Shown here: one piece after another, positions 24,706 to 32,991 of the stretch
Layout: every line of letters begins with the position of its first letter
How positions within the stretch are numbered: the first letter of the stretch is position 1
NCBI RefSeq assembly: GCF_900243075.1
Contig: NZ_OEZH01000093.1
Coordinates: 10,969-59,456, forward strand
Length of the DNA: 48,488 nucleotides
Direction: 5' to 3'
From: Clostridioides difficile
GTDB lineage: Bacteria; Bacillota; Clostridia; Peptostreptococcales; Peptostreptococcaceae
The notes under the pieces: model-generated
Told to the model about the DNA's origin: nothing
The model's database searches: none
Seen by the model: only the letters and a program-made list of their open reading frames with translations
Program-made: the position numbers and the translations under genes

Positions 24706-25839
24706 CTACTCATTCTCTTCTATAGACTCGCCTATATTCAAATATTCTCCATTAACTACTACCGCTCTTGGCTTTATAGATGTGCTTGTGATTACTGACT
24801 TACTCAAAGAATCTTGAAGTTCTTTTTCTTCATTGACCACATCAAATATAGTTAAATCAGCATCATATCCTTCTTTTATTAAACCTTTATTTTTTAAACT
24901 TATTGCATCTGCTGCATTCTTAGTAACTTTATTTATTGTATCTTCAAGTGAATAGCCCATATATATAAACTTTTCCATTGTTGTAGACAGGTTATAGACT
25001 GGACCATTTATTCTGTTTTTAATATATATATCTGTACTTATGGTGTCTGGAAAAATCCCTGCATCCTTAGATTTCATTGCAACATCTATACTAAAACTTT
25101 CTGTACCATGACCTACATCAAGGATTATACCTCTTTCTCTAGCTTCTATGATTTCCTTTTTAACCTCATTACCTCTAAGTATTCCATTTGGCTTTCCATT
25201 ATATATATGAGTTAATATATCTCCTTTTTCCATATAGTCGAATATATCTTCTATTGTCGGAGGAGAACTCCCAAAGTGAACCATCATAGGTAGATTAAGT
25301 TCATTTTTTATTCTTTTAGCTACTTTTAAAGGTTCAACACCGTTTGAAATTACAACACTTTTACTCATTCTAGCTTTGATTCCAACAACAAAATCTTTGT
25401 ATTTTTTAACTGCACTTTTAAGTTCATATTCATCAACATTCATCATATTTGAAAGTTCATCTTGAGATGTTATTCCCTGCTTAGCAATATTTATTAAAGC
25501 ATATACATTTGTCTTATATTTTTTAGTATCTTCATAAAATTTACCTATATCTAAAGCTCCTGTTGTTCCTGCATCTACTACAGTAGTAACACCGCTTTTT
25601 ATTCCAACCTCATCTGGATAATCCTTATAAAGGTCTAGTCTTTCATAGCAGTGCGTATGTATATCTATCCACCCTGCACTAATAAATTTTTCTCCATCTA
25701 GATTTATAATTTGTTTTGCCTGATACTTAGAAGCATCTATCTGATTTTTTACTTCTATTATTTTATCGTCTAATATAGCTATATCAATTATACTTTTATC
25801 TACTGTTTTTCCACCTTTTATTAATATGTCTATCTTCAC
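24706..25839 (-). CDS. Amidohydrolase of the EF_0837/AHA_3915 family (predicted deacetylase)
   Basis: 377 aa, an amidohydrolase TIM barrel between two halves of a small beta domain. Metal ligands: HTH in WIDIHTHCYERLDL, the carbamylated Lys in VGIKARMSKS, His in MMVHFGSSP and LTHIYNG, and Asp in ISTDIY. This is a two-zinc hydrolase that should cleave an amide bond, here plausibly an N-acetyl group on an amino-sugar acid before DgaE acts. A GTG start at 25839 has GAGGGAG upstream, inside the end of the previous gene (1-nt gap, so tight coupling). A dihydroorotase-like activity is unlikely given the operon. Confidence 0.85.
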   Translation of the reverse strand: MKIDILIKGGKTVDKSIIDIAILDDKIIEVKNQIDASKYQAKQIINLDGEKFISAGWIDIHTHCYERLDLYKDYPDEVGIKSGVTTVVDAGTTGALDIGKFYEDTKKYKTNVYALINIAKQGITSQDELSNMMNVDEYELKSAVKKYKDFVVGIKARMSKSVVISNGVEPLKVAKRIKNELNLPMMVHFGSSPPTIEDIFDYMEKGDILTHIYNGKPNGILRGNEVKKEIIEARERGIILDVGHGTESFSIDVAMKSKDAGIFPDTISTDIYIKNRINGPVYNLSTTMEKFIYMGYSLEDTINKVTKNAADAISLKNKGLIKEGYDADLTIFDVVNEEKELQDSLSKSVITSTSIKPRAVVVNGEYLNIGESIEENE

Positions 25840-25840
25840 T

Positions 25841-26935
25841 TTACTCTCCCTCTAAAATAATCTTAAATTTACTCCAAGGTTCAATAAAGTCTAAAAGTAT
25901 TATTTCGTCTTCCTTTATTCTACCTACCTTATTTTTTCTTTCATCTGTACAATCTTGAAGTATCAACTGTAATTCCCCTTTATACTTTCCAAAGTCATCA
26001 TTACCAATCACTACATCTCCTCTTTTAAAGATGGTCGTATTATCATGCTTAGGGAAATTTTCTTTAACATATTTTTTTCTTACTTCTGTAGACCTTGCTA
26101 CCTGATTAGTTATGTCCCCTCTTCTAAAATGTTGCTCATTTACCATTATTGTCTTCTCTATTTCAGAAGTTTCTTCCTCAGCTACTACACTAAATACAAC
26201 TTGATATTTATTTACTTCAGACATTCTTTTTAATTCATCTTCACTTGCATATGCATTTCCCACAATTACATCATCAATCAATCCAGTTGCGAATAAGTGC
26301 TTAGTTGCTGTAGATATATCTAAGTTTCTATGCATTTCAAGTGTACACAGTCCATCATTTATGTTCCAAGGCCCTATTGTTGCGTATTTTGAGTTAACAA
26401 AAGCAGCAGTTCTTATTCCATACTTTTTAAATCTATTTGAACATCTTACAAAGAAATCATACGGCAAGCCTGTACCCCTTTGAGGATAAAAATTATGACA
26501 ACCATATATATTATTTACATTTGGCTTGTACGTAATTATATTATCTAAGTATGCTACATCATTACTCATATTTAGTTCTACTTTCAAATCATATGGATTG
26601 AAAGAAATCATAGCTTCTTTACTTCCATCATATCCATAGTCAAGCCTTATTCCACTAGCATTTAACTCACTAAAGAATGTTAAATCATCATAAGATATTT
26701 CTAATATATCAAATATATTTGGAGCTATATCAAGGATTACTTCAAATCCTAATTCTCTTGAAAAGGTTATAATCTCTTTAAAATGTTTTTTAACTTCTTC
26801 CTTAGGTCTTGTAATTGAAAGCATGCACATAAATATTCTCTTAAATCCATATTTTGAAGCCATTTTTATATATGCCTTATCATCTTCCATGTTACTATGT
26901 TCTGGATATACTGATATTCCTAATCTTCTTTCCAT
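25841..26935 (-). CDS. DUF871/MupG-like 6-phospho-glycosidase
   Basis: About 364 aa: an N-terminal TIM barrel (LGISVYPEHSNMEDDKAYI, ASGIRLDYGYDG) and a C-terminal cyclophilin-like domain starting near residue 245. This is the DUF871 family, whose Staphylococcus member MupG cleaves MurNAc-6-phosphate-GlcNAc. The start is ATG 26935 after a perfect AGGAGGAG; the TTG upstream lies before it. Here it follows a lactose/cellobiose-type EIIC, so it should hydrolyse the phosphorylated disaccharide delivered by that PTS. The downstream genes suggest that one product is an N-acetylated amino-sugar acid phosphate. That last point is inference. Confidence 0.85.
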   Translation of the reverse strand: MERRLGISVYPEHSNMEDDKAYIKMASKYGFKRIFMCMLSITRPKEEVKKHFKEIITFSRELGFEVILDIAPNIFDILEISYDDLTFFSELNASGIRLDYGYDGSKEAMISFNPYDLKVELNMSNDVAYLDNIITYKPNVNNIYGCHNFYPQRGTGLPYDFFVRCSNRFKKYGIRTAAFVNSKYATIGPWNINDGLCTLEMHRNLDISTATKHLFATGLIDDVIVGNAYASEDELKRMSEVNKYQVVFSVVAEEETSEIEKTIMVNEQHFRRGDITNQVARSTEVRKKYVKENFPKHDNTTIFKRGDVVIGNDDFGKYKGELQLILQDCTDERKNKVGRIKEDEIILLDFIEPWSKFKIILEGE

Positions 26936-27069
26936 CTTTCTCCTCCTCAAATTACATTATTTAAAATACATAAAATTAAAGGCGAAGGTCATTCCTCCTA
27001 CCTTCACCCTTAATAACTTATAAGCTTTTTCTATATTTTATATAGTACAAAACTTCTATATATGTATTT

Positions 27070-28371
27070 TTATAAATTTTCACTCATTTCTTCTTGTTCT
27101 CTTTGTAATTGTTGCTTTTCAAAAACTTTGAAGAATGGATAATAAACAGCAAATGATATCACAAAGTTGATTAATACTAAGATACCTGCTAGTATACTCC
27201 AATTAGTACTCATTACTGCTGCTATTGGTGCTGGCATTGCAAATGGTAATCTTGCTACCATCATAGGTATAACCCCTGTAATAGTAAGAACATACGATAG
27301 AATTGTCATTATTATAGGTCCAATTATAAATGGTATTCCTAGTATTGGATTCATAACTATTGGTGCTCCAAATATTATAGGTTCGTTTATGTTGAATAAT
27401 CCTGGTAAAAATCCTAATCTACCTAAACTCTTTAGATATTGTGACTTAGAAAACATAAACATTACAACTAATGCAAGAGTAGCTCCTGCTCCCCCTATCC
27501 ATACATACCACTGTAAAAATTGTTCTGTAAATATGTTTGGCATTGCATGAGCTGATACTCCTTCTGTGAATGCAGTTATATTTTCTGCTATAGACATATC
27601 CCATATAGGTCTTATTACTGGCCCCATTATAGCTGGACCATGTATTCCAAGTACCCAGAATAAAGTTATTAGAAATACTGTCAGTAACCCACCACCTAAA
27701 CTATTTCCTGATAAAAATCCTTTTAAAGGTGATAACATAGCACTTAGTGCTGCACTTATATCAAATCCTAAAATATGTCTTATTACCCAGAATAACATTA
27801 AGATTACTGCTGTTGGTAATAATGCAGTAAATGAATTTGAAACCTCTACTGGAACTCCTGCTGGCATCTTAATTGTAATATTCTTTTCCTTCATGAAACG
27901 ATATATCTCAACTGTAATTAATGATGTTACGATTGCTCCAAATAATGATGGTGAATTAAGTTTAGCCATATCCATCCATCTACCAGCTTCTATAACACCA
28001 CTCACTGGTTCAACTACTTGTGTTGGAACTATTGTAGAAACTAAAAACGCCATAACTGCAAGCATTCCAACACCTGTTGTATCTAGATTATAGCTTTTAG
28101 CAAGTGATGATGCTATTCCAAAAGTAGCATATAGAGATAAAAATCCTACAGTATATCTAAATGGTATATCTAATGTTTCTCTAAATGGAGCTATAAAATC
28201 CATATAGGCATCAATAGGTATGTTTAATAATATTGTGAAAAATGACCCCACTATTGTTAGTGGTAATGTTGCTATTATACCTGCTCTTACAGCTCTCATA
28301 TGTCTTTGATTGCTTATCTTCGCTGCTACAGGCATAATCTTGCGCTCTAAAAAACTTGCGAATTTTTCCAT
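27070..28371 (-). CDS. PTS EIIC component, lactose/cellobiose family
   Basis: 433 aa with about ten membrane segments. Family motifs: ALFAFLERKI-like start (FASFLERKIMPVAAKI), HGPAIMGPVIRPIWD, and the substrate-site GLFNINEPIIFGAPIV with the conserved Asn-Glu-Pro. It transports and phosphorylates a disaccharide or glycoside together with the EIIB and EIIA genes upstream of gntR. AGGGGGAT precedes the ATG. A double operator lies about 100-160 bp upstream, so it begins its own transcript, which runs on to the mupG-like and dga genes. Confidence 0.93.
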   Translation of the reverse strand: MEKFASFLERKIMPVAAKISNQRHMRAVRAGIIATLPLTIVGSFFTILLNIPIDAYMDFIAPFRETLDIPFRYTVGFLSLYATFGIASSLAKSYNLDTTGVGMLAVMAFLVSTIVPTQVVEPVSGVIEAGRWMDMAKLNSPSLFGAIVTSLITVEIYRFMKEKNITIKMPAGVPVEVSNSFTALLPTAVILMLFWVIRHILGFDISAALSAMLSPLKGFLSGNSLGGGLLTVFLITLFWVLGIHGPAIMGPVIRPIWDMSIAENITAFTEGVSAHAMPNIFTEQFLQWYVWIGGAGATLALVVMFMFSKSQYLKSLGRLGFLPGLFNINEPIIFGAPIVMNPILGIPFIIGPIIMTILSYVLTITGVIPMMVARLPFAMPAPIAAVMSTNWSILAGILVLINFVISFAVYYPFFKVFEKQQLQREQEEMSENL

Positions 28372-28476
28372 AGTTATCCCCCTGTATTATTGATATTATC
28401 CTTTATTTATAATGCAATAACGATTTCATAACACAAACTAATTTTTATGTAATTGATAATATCACTTATTTATTAA

Positions 28477-28530
28477 AAATATTATAACATTATAATGTTT
28501 GCTTGTAAACATTATAATGTTATAATATTT
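28477..28530. promoter_or_regulatory. Double GntR operator upstream of EIIC
   Basis: Perfect inverted repeat: 24-bp arms (28477-28500, 28507-28530) with a 6-bp spacer. Each arm itself holds the palindrome AACATTATAATGTT. The right arm is identical over 24 bp to the site at 30217-30240 before the EIIB gene. TATAAT boxes are embedded in it, so bound repressor would cover the promoter. Confidence 0.75.
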
Positions 28531-28546
28531 TTTTATTTTTATAAAT

Positions 28547-28589
28547 AAAAATCCTGAGCATATTATCATTTTAATAAACTCAGGATTTT
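28547..28589 (-). terminator. Terminator of gntR
   Basis: 11-bp stem (28547-28557 with 28579-28589) and a 21-nt loop, starting 3 bp after the gntR stop; the minus strand continues TTTTATTT. Confidence 0.8.
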
Positions 28590-28591
28590 CA

Positions 28592-29293
28592 TTATATTTC
28601 ATATTTAATTACGTAATTTTGTACTTCTGTATTATATCTTGCAAATGATAACTCAACTATATTATCACTCTCATCATAGGTCTTTCTTTTTCTTCCTAAT
28701 AATATGTCTTTATCTAGATTTAGAGCCTTTGATACTTCTAGTTCTGATTCTTCTATAAAAAATTCATCTTCAAATCTAGTTATATTTATATTTCTTCTAT
28801 ATAAATACATATATAAAGAACTTTCATTATTAAAACTTTCAACAGTCAGATTTTCATCAAAAGGTATATAATGAGTAAAAAATATATATGGCTTACTATC
28901 CAAGTAATACATTCTGGTAATCTTGCTACATTTTTCCCCAAATATGCTAAAGACTTGTGAATTTTCATCATTTATTATTTTTTCAATTGAAATAGTCTCT
29001 TTAGATAACTTATGACCTTTAGATAAAAGTATACTTGAAAAAGACTCTGCTTTAGATAGTTTATTAAAAAGACTATTACTTATTACTTTTGTCCCTTTTC
29101 CACTTTTTTTCTCTACATACCCTTCTGATTCTAATATCTCAATAGCTTTTCTAATAGTAATTTTACTGACCCCAAATTCTTCCTCCAATTCTCTTTCTGT
29201 TGGAATATTTTCATCAATTTTATATTCGTTATTTAATATTTTTTGTTTTAATATATCTACGACTTGTATATATAATGGTTGATTTCTTAACAT
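28592..29293 (-). CDS. GntR/HutC-family regulator (UTRA domain)
   Basis: 233 aa. Winged HTH at about 1-70 (LYIQVVDILKQKILNNEYKI, PTERELEEEFGVSKITIRKA) and a UTRA effector domain at about 85-230 (ITRMYYLDSKPYIFFTHYIP). Such proteins usually repress sugar-use operons and release DNA on binding the phosphorylated sugar. GAGGTG precedes the ATG. A perfect 30-bp palindrome sits 15 bp upstream of its own start, and related sites lie at both other promoters of this locus, so it is very probably the regulator of the whole cluster, itself included. It has its own terminator. Confidence 0.92.
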   Translation of the reverse strand: MLRNQPLYIQVVDILKQKILNNEYKIDENIPTERELEEEFGVSKITIRKAIEILESEGYVEKKSGKGTKVISNSLFNKLSKAESFSSILLSKGHKLSKETISIEKIINDENSQVFSIFGEKCSKITRMYYLDSKPYIFFTHYIPFDENLTVESFNNESSLYMYLYRRNINITRFEDEFFIEESELEVSKALNLDKDILLGRKRKTYDESDNIVELSFARYNTEVQNYVIKYEI

Positions 29294-29307
29294 GATTCAC
29301 CTCTTAA

Positions 29308-29337
29308 ATTATATGTTATAATATTATAACATATAAT
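29308..29337. promoter_or_regulatory. Perfect 30-bp palindrome, autoregulatory GntR operator
   Basis: 29308-29337 reads the same on both strands over all 30 bp; half site ATTATATGTTATAAT. It shares TTATAAT and TATAACAT elements with the operators at 28477-28530 and 30217-30240, and covers the expected gntR promoter. Confidence 0.7.
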
Positions 29338-29382
29338 CTTATACTATTAATAGTAAATATCTATTAACTTTAAACTCAATAC

Positions 29383-29486
29383 AAAAAGAGTTCTCAAAAC
29401 AAACTTAATGTACTGCTCACCAAATATTGAACCAACAATCTAGCAATTAGTGTGCAACACATAATGTATATTTTAAGAACTCTCTT
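29383..29486 (-). terminator. Long-range stem with T-run after the EIIA gene (terminator or small RNA)
   Basis: AGAGTTCT (29387-29394) pairs with AGAACTCT (29476-29483), enclosing about 80 nt. On the minus strand the structure ends in CTCTTTTTGT. It closes the EIIB-EIIA transcript before gntR. The enclosed segment is unusually long for a plain terminator. Confidence 0.5.
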
Positions 29487-29505
29487 AATTTATTCTCTTT
29501 AATTT

Positions 29506-29823
29506 TTATTTACCTTCTAACTTCAAATGTAAATCAACGATTTCCTCAGCCAACTGTTGAAAATTCATACCATTCATTAAGTGGTCTTGTGCATGTATAA
29601 GTATGACACTTATTTCAGTCCTGTTTCCAGTAGCTTCGTTTTGTATTAATTCTGTTTGATATCTATGTGCCTTATTTATAACTTCCTTAGACTCTTTTAA
29701 TAATTCTTTTGCTTTTTCCATGTTTCCATTCTTAGCTTCTTTTATTGCCTCAAAAGCTAATCCTTTACCTTCACCTGCATAACCTATTATATTAAAAGAT
29801 ATTTCTATAATCTTTTCATCCAT
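29506..29823 (-). CDS. PTS EIIA component, lactose/cellobiose family
   Basis: 105 aa, a three-helix EIIA. The phosphorylated histidine is His77 in VILIHAQDHLM, the invariant family motif. A GGGAGA ribosome site lies 9 nt before the ATG. It passes phosphate from HPr to the EIIB encoded just upstream. EIIB and EIIA form one short transcript controlled by the operator at 30217. Confidence 0.95.
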   Translation of the reverse strand: MDEKIIEISFNIIGYAGEGKGLAFEAIKEAKNGNMEKAKELLKESKEVINKAHRYQTELIQNEATGNRTEISVILIHAQDHLMNGMNFQQLAEEIVDLHLKLEGK

Positions 29824-29870
29824 TCTTTGATTCTCCCAATTTATATATTAAAAATATATTATGTTTTCTA

Positions 29871-30182
29871 TTACTTAGTGTTGTTAAGTTCTATTGCTCT
29901 ATTTAAAACAGCTTCTCCATTAACTGTTCCATAGTGCATCATATTTATAACCTCTACTGGTATATTATATGGCTTAGCAATTTCCTGTGCCTTAGGTAAT
30001 ATGTATCTAACTTGTGGTCCTAATAATAAGACATCACATTTTTCTATTTCATTTTGTATAGTTGATTCTGGTATTGCCCAAATTTGTGACTCTATACCGT
30101 TTTCTTTAGCTGCACTTTCCATCTTAGTAACTAATAAACTTGTAGACATTCCTGCTGAACAGGCCAACATTATTTTTATCAT
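29871..30182 (-). CDS. PTS EIIB component, lactose/cellobiose family
   Basis: 103 aa with the phospho-Cys8 in MLACSAGMSTSLLV, which is the CelB/ChbB-type P-loop. QVRYILPKAQEIA is also typical. GGAGGAAAA precedes the ATG. First gene of the PTS locus; a GntR operator lies 35-58 bp upstream. Confidence 0.95.
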   Translation of the reverse strand: MIKIMLACSAGMSTSLLVTKMESAAKENGIESQIWAIPESTIQNEIEKCDVLLLGPQVRYILPKAQEIAKPYNIPVEVINMMHYGTVNGEAVLNRAIELNNTK

Positions 30183-30216
30183 ATATTTTCCTCCAAATTT
30201 TTATTAACAACCACCT

Positions 30217-30240
30217 AAACATTATAATGTTATAATATTT
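30217..30240. promoter_or_regulatory. GntR operator upstream of EIIB
   Basis: A 24-bp sequence identical to 28507-28530 and, in reverse complement, to 28477-28500, with the core AACATTATAATGTT. It covers the promoter region of the EIIB-EIIA transcript. Confidence 0.75.
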
Positions 30241-30319
30241 TATTTAATTCTACCCTAAATGCAATATACTTTCAATACTTTTTTGTTATTTTAATATTAT
30301 TAATTACTAAACTAACAAA

Positions 30320-30347
30320 AACCGTATCATTTATTTATGATACGGTT
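30320..30347 (-). terminator. rlmH terminator overlapping its stop codon
   Basis: Perfect 11-bp stem (30320-30330, 30337-30347), 6-nt loop, then TTTTTG on the minus strand. The upstream arm is built from the last coding codons of rlmH (EPYH), so the stop codon at 30331-30333 lies in the hairpin loop. Confidence 0.85.
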
Positions 30348-30810
30348 CTCCATTATTTATCCTATAAGCTCTATAAATCTGTTCTAACAATATCAACCTC
30401 ATCATCTGATGAGGAAAAGTCATCCTAGAAAAAGATAACTTATAATCAGCCCTTCCTAGAACCTCATCAGAAAGTCCTAAAGAACCTCCTATTATAAAAC
30501 AGATACTACTATTTCCTCTAACTGCTAAATCACTCATGGTCTTAGCAAGTTCTTCAGAAGACAAATTCTTTCCATCAATAGCCAAAGCTATAACATAACT
30601 ATTATGCTTTATCTTCCCTAAAATTCTCTTTCCTTCTTTATCTTTTATAATTTCCATTTCCTTAGCACTCAAACTCTCTGGAGCTTTTTCATCATCCAAC
30701 TCTATAATTTCTAACTTACAATACTTAGAAAGCCTTTTCTTAAACTCATCAATACCTAATTTTAAATATTTTTCTTTAATTTTACCTACTACAACTATAC
30801 TTATATTCAT
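30331..30810 (-). CDS. rlmH: RlmH, 23S rRNA pseudouridine-1915 N3-methyltransferase
   Basis: 159 aa, exact family length; a SPOUT methyltransferase that acts on helix 69 of the assembled 70S ribosome. Motifs: [14 protein letters not shown] at the start, SAM-binding [14 protein letters not shown], and C-terminal [18 protein letters not shown] with the HxxxR region. AGGAGAAAC precedes the ATG. A single-gene unit with its own terminator, located near the origin as in most Firmicutes. Confidence 0.97.
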   Translation of the reverse strand: MNISIVVVGKIKEKYLKLGIDEFKKRLSKYCKLEIIELDDEKAPESLSAKEMEIIKDKEGKRILGKIKHNSYVIALAIDGKNLSSEELAKTMSDLAVRGNSSICFIIGGSLGLSDEVLGRADYKLSFSRMTFPHQMMRLILLEQIYRAYRINNGEPYHK

Positions 30811-30882
30811 ATGTTTCTCCTAAACTTAAATTTGTTGCAAATTTATATACTAATAGAACTTACAAACTCTATAAAATTATCT

Positions 30883-32979
30883 CTATATTTCTTGATTTGC
30901 ATACTCTATAAATTCCTCGAAAGGTATAGCTTTACTATAATAATATCCTTGATATATTTCACATCCTAATTCATATAACTTATCTCTTTGGTTCAAATTT
31001 TCAACATACTCAACAATTATATCAAAATTCAAGTTCTTTGAAAGATTAACAATAGAAATTATGATTTCACTACTTCTTTTATTTGTAAGTACTTCTTTAA
31101 CTAACGAACCATCTAACTTAACTATATCAAAATTATTATTTTGAAGATATATAAGAGAACTATGCCCCATGCCAAAATCATCCATAATTAGCTTTATTCC
31201 TAAGTTATGTATCGCATTTATACGCTCAACAATTATTTGTGAACCTGATAATGCAATTTGCTCTGTGATTTCTATACCTAACATACTAGGATTTATATCA
31301 TTACTATTAATTATATTTTTTATTTGCTCCGGTAACTTAGGGTCATCAAGTTGGTCTGGAGATATATTTACGGAAAACTTAACAGGGTTTCTCAATAATT
31401 TTTCACTCTTCTTTAAATCAACGCATGCTTTATTTATGATATACTCTCCTAGTTCATCCAAAAACCCTTCCTCTTTAGCCAAAATTATAACTAGTGGTGG
31501 ATAAATGAATCCTCCTATTGAATGTTTCCATCTAAGTAGCCCTTCTGCACCTACAACATCTCCATTATAATTGACTTGTGGCTGATAAAAAAGTTCTATT
31601 TCTTCTCTTTTCATAGCAAACTTCAAGTCTGATGCCAACATTTTTGAAATTGAACCTATTTTACCATTATGATTTAGAAGATTAGGCTGTTCACCTGTCA
31701 ATTCATACCTTTTTACTAAGTTTGTTAAGTTTTCTATGTTATTTTTAAACATATATGTATATCTATTTTGCGACATCTTTATAAATGGAATATAAATTAT
31801 AACTCCCACACATAGATTAAATAATTGCAACAAACTACCTCTTAGTGAACCTGTAGCCATATATCCACTTAAAAATATAGGTGATGTCCATTCTACAGCA
31901 GAAACTGTACATGGTACAATCCCTACAGACATAGCCACATAACTTGTAATAGTTAAAATTATAGGAGTAATTACAAAAGGTACAAACATAATATAATTAA
32001 AAACAATTGGTATCCCGAAAACTAGCATCTCATTTATATTAAAAAGAGCTGGTATTGAAGCAATTTTAGCTAGCTTTCTTACGTTTATACGCTTTTCACT
32101 AAGAAAAATTGCAATTACTAGACATAGCAAAGAGCCACATCCTCCCAACAAAACCATTGTATCAAAAAAAGTCTTAGTAAAGATTTCTGTTGGCAATTGA
32201 TTATTATTAACTAAATTGATGTTAATTGCCATGCTATTTTCAAATAAATTTTTTGCAACTGTATCTAGTACATTACTCCCATGAATTCCAAAAAACCACA
32301 TAAAGTGCATTAAAAAAATAAACAACAGAGCACTCATAAGGTTTGTTCCCATTCTATTAAACACATTTGAAAATAAATTATAAAATATATCTTGAAAGTT
32401 TGAACTACCAATTAGACTTATCATTATCACTCTAAAAATAGAAAACAAAAATACTACTATTATGAAAGGAACTATAGCTGAGACTACCATATTAAAGTCT
32501 GCATCAGCTCCTTCTGTATGAAACTTTACACTTGTAACAAAAGATTCTGTAAGTTTTATAAACAATACAGAAGATGTCATAGCAACAATAATAGCTGTAA
32601 ATAACCACTTGGTCTTGAATATTTCTATATAGGAATTAAGTTCATTTCCACTTGAAAACACTAAAAAAGAACACATTGCAACTATAGGAACAAGTACTGT
32701 ATACTTGCTCCCATATATTTTCCCATAACTATAACTTATTGTTAATAATATTATTAATGAAATAATTCCTAAAGTAGAATCATTTATAAAGTTAAGAAGA
32801 TTTGCAATTTCACCATTAAACAAGCTTGATAAATACTCTTGATAAGCCTTTATTGGAAGATTTAAAATGACAAGAGCAGTTGAACCAGTCATAATAGCAG
32901 GTATCGCTAAAATCATTCCTTGCTTTATAGAATATAAAATTTTATTATCTTCAACATTTTCGAAGTTTCTTTTTAGCAA
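30883..32979 (-). CDS. PTS EIIC-like membrane domain fused to an EAL c-di-GMP phosphodiesterase
   Basis: 698 aa, TTG start at 32979 with GAGGTG 7 nt upstream. Residues 1-430: about ten membrane segments related to the lactose/cellobiose EIIC, with FGIHGSNVLD and ALFNINEMLVFGIPIV. The Asn-Glu-Pro of true transporters is Asn-Glu-Met here. Residues about 450-695: an EAL domain with EGL (Glu479) in place of EAL, SVNIS, GIEITEQ, DDFGMGHSSL, VKLDGSLV, VEYVEN and QGYYYSKAIP. The catalytic Glu, Asn, double Asp, Lys, Glu and Gln positions are all filled, so activity is likely. Such EIIC-EAL fusions are a hallmark of C. difficile. It probably hydrolyses c-di-GMP in answer to an external sugar; no EIIB or EIIA partner is adjacent. 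Confidence 0.92.
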   Translation of the reverse strand: MLKRNFENVEDNKILYSIKQGMILAIPAIMTGSTALVILNLPIKAYQEYLSSLFNGEIANLLNFINDSTLGIISLIILLTISYSYGKIYGSKYTVLVPIVAMCSFLVFSSGNELNSYIEIFKTKWLFTAIIVAMTSSVLFIKLTESFVTSVKFHTEGADADFNMVVSAIVPFIIVVFLFSIFRVIMISLIGSSNFQDIFYNLFSNVFNRMGTNLMSALLFIFLMHFMWFFGIHGSNVLDTVAKNLFENSMAININLVNNNQLPTEIFTKTFFDTMVLLGGCGSLLCLVIAIFLSEKRINVRKLAKIASIPALFNINEMLVFGIPIVFNYIMFVPFVITPIILTITSYVAMSVGIVPCTVSAVEWTSPIFLSGYMATGSLRGSLLQLFNLCVGVIIYIPFIKMSQNRYTYMFKNNIENLTNLVKRYELTGEQPNLLNHNGKIGSISKMLASDLKFAMKREEIELFYQPQVNYNGDVVGAEGLLRWKHSIGGFIYPPLVIILAKEEGFLDELGEYIINKACVDLKKSEKLLRNPVKFSVNISPDQLDDPKLPEQIKNIINSNDINPSMLGIEITEQIALSGSQIIVERINAIHNLGIKLIMDDFGMGHSSLIYLQNNNFDIVKLDGSLVKEVLTNKRSSEIIISIVNLSKNLNFDIIVEYVENLNQRDKLYELGCEIYQGYYYSKAIPFEEFIEYANQEI

Positions 32980-32991
32980 AGTTATTCACCT

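Noticed and set aside
27167-28093. Plus-strand frames of 127 and 175 codons
   Set aside because: Antisense to the cellobiose-type EIIC; the hydrophobic bias comes from the opposite strand.
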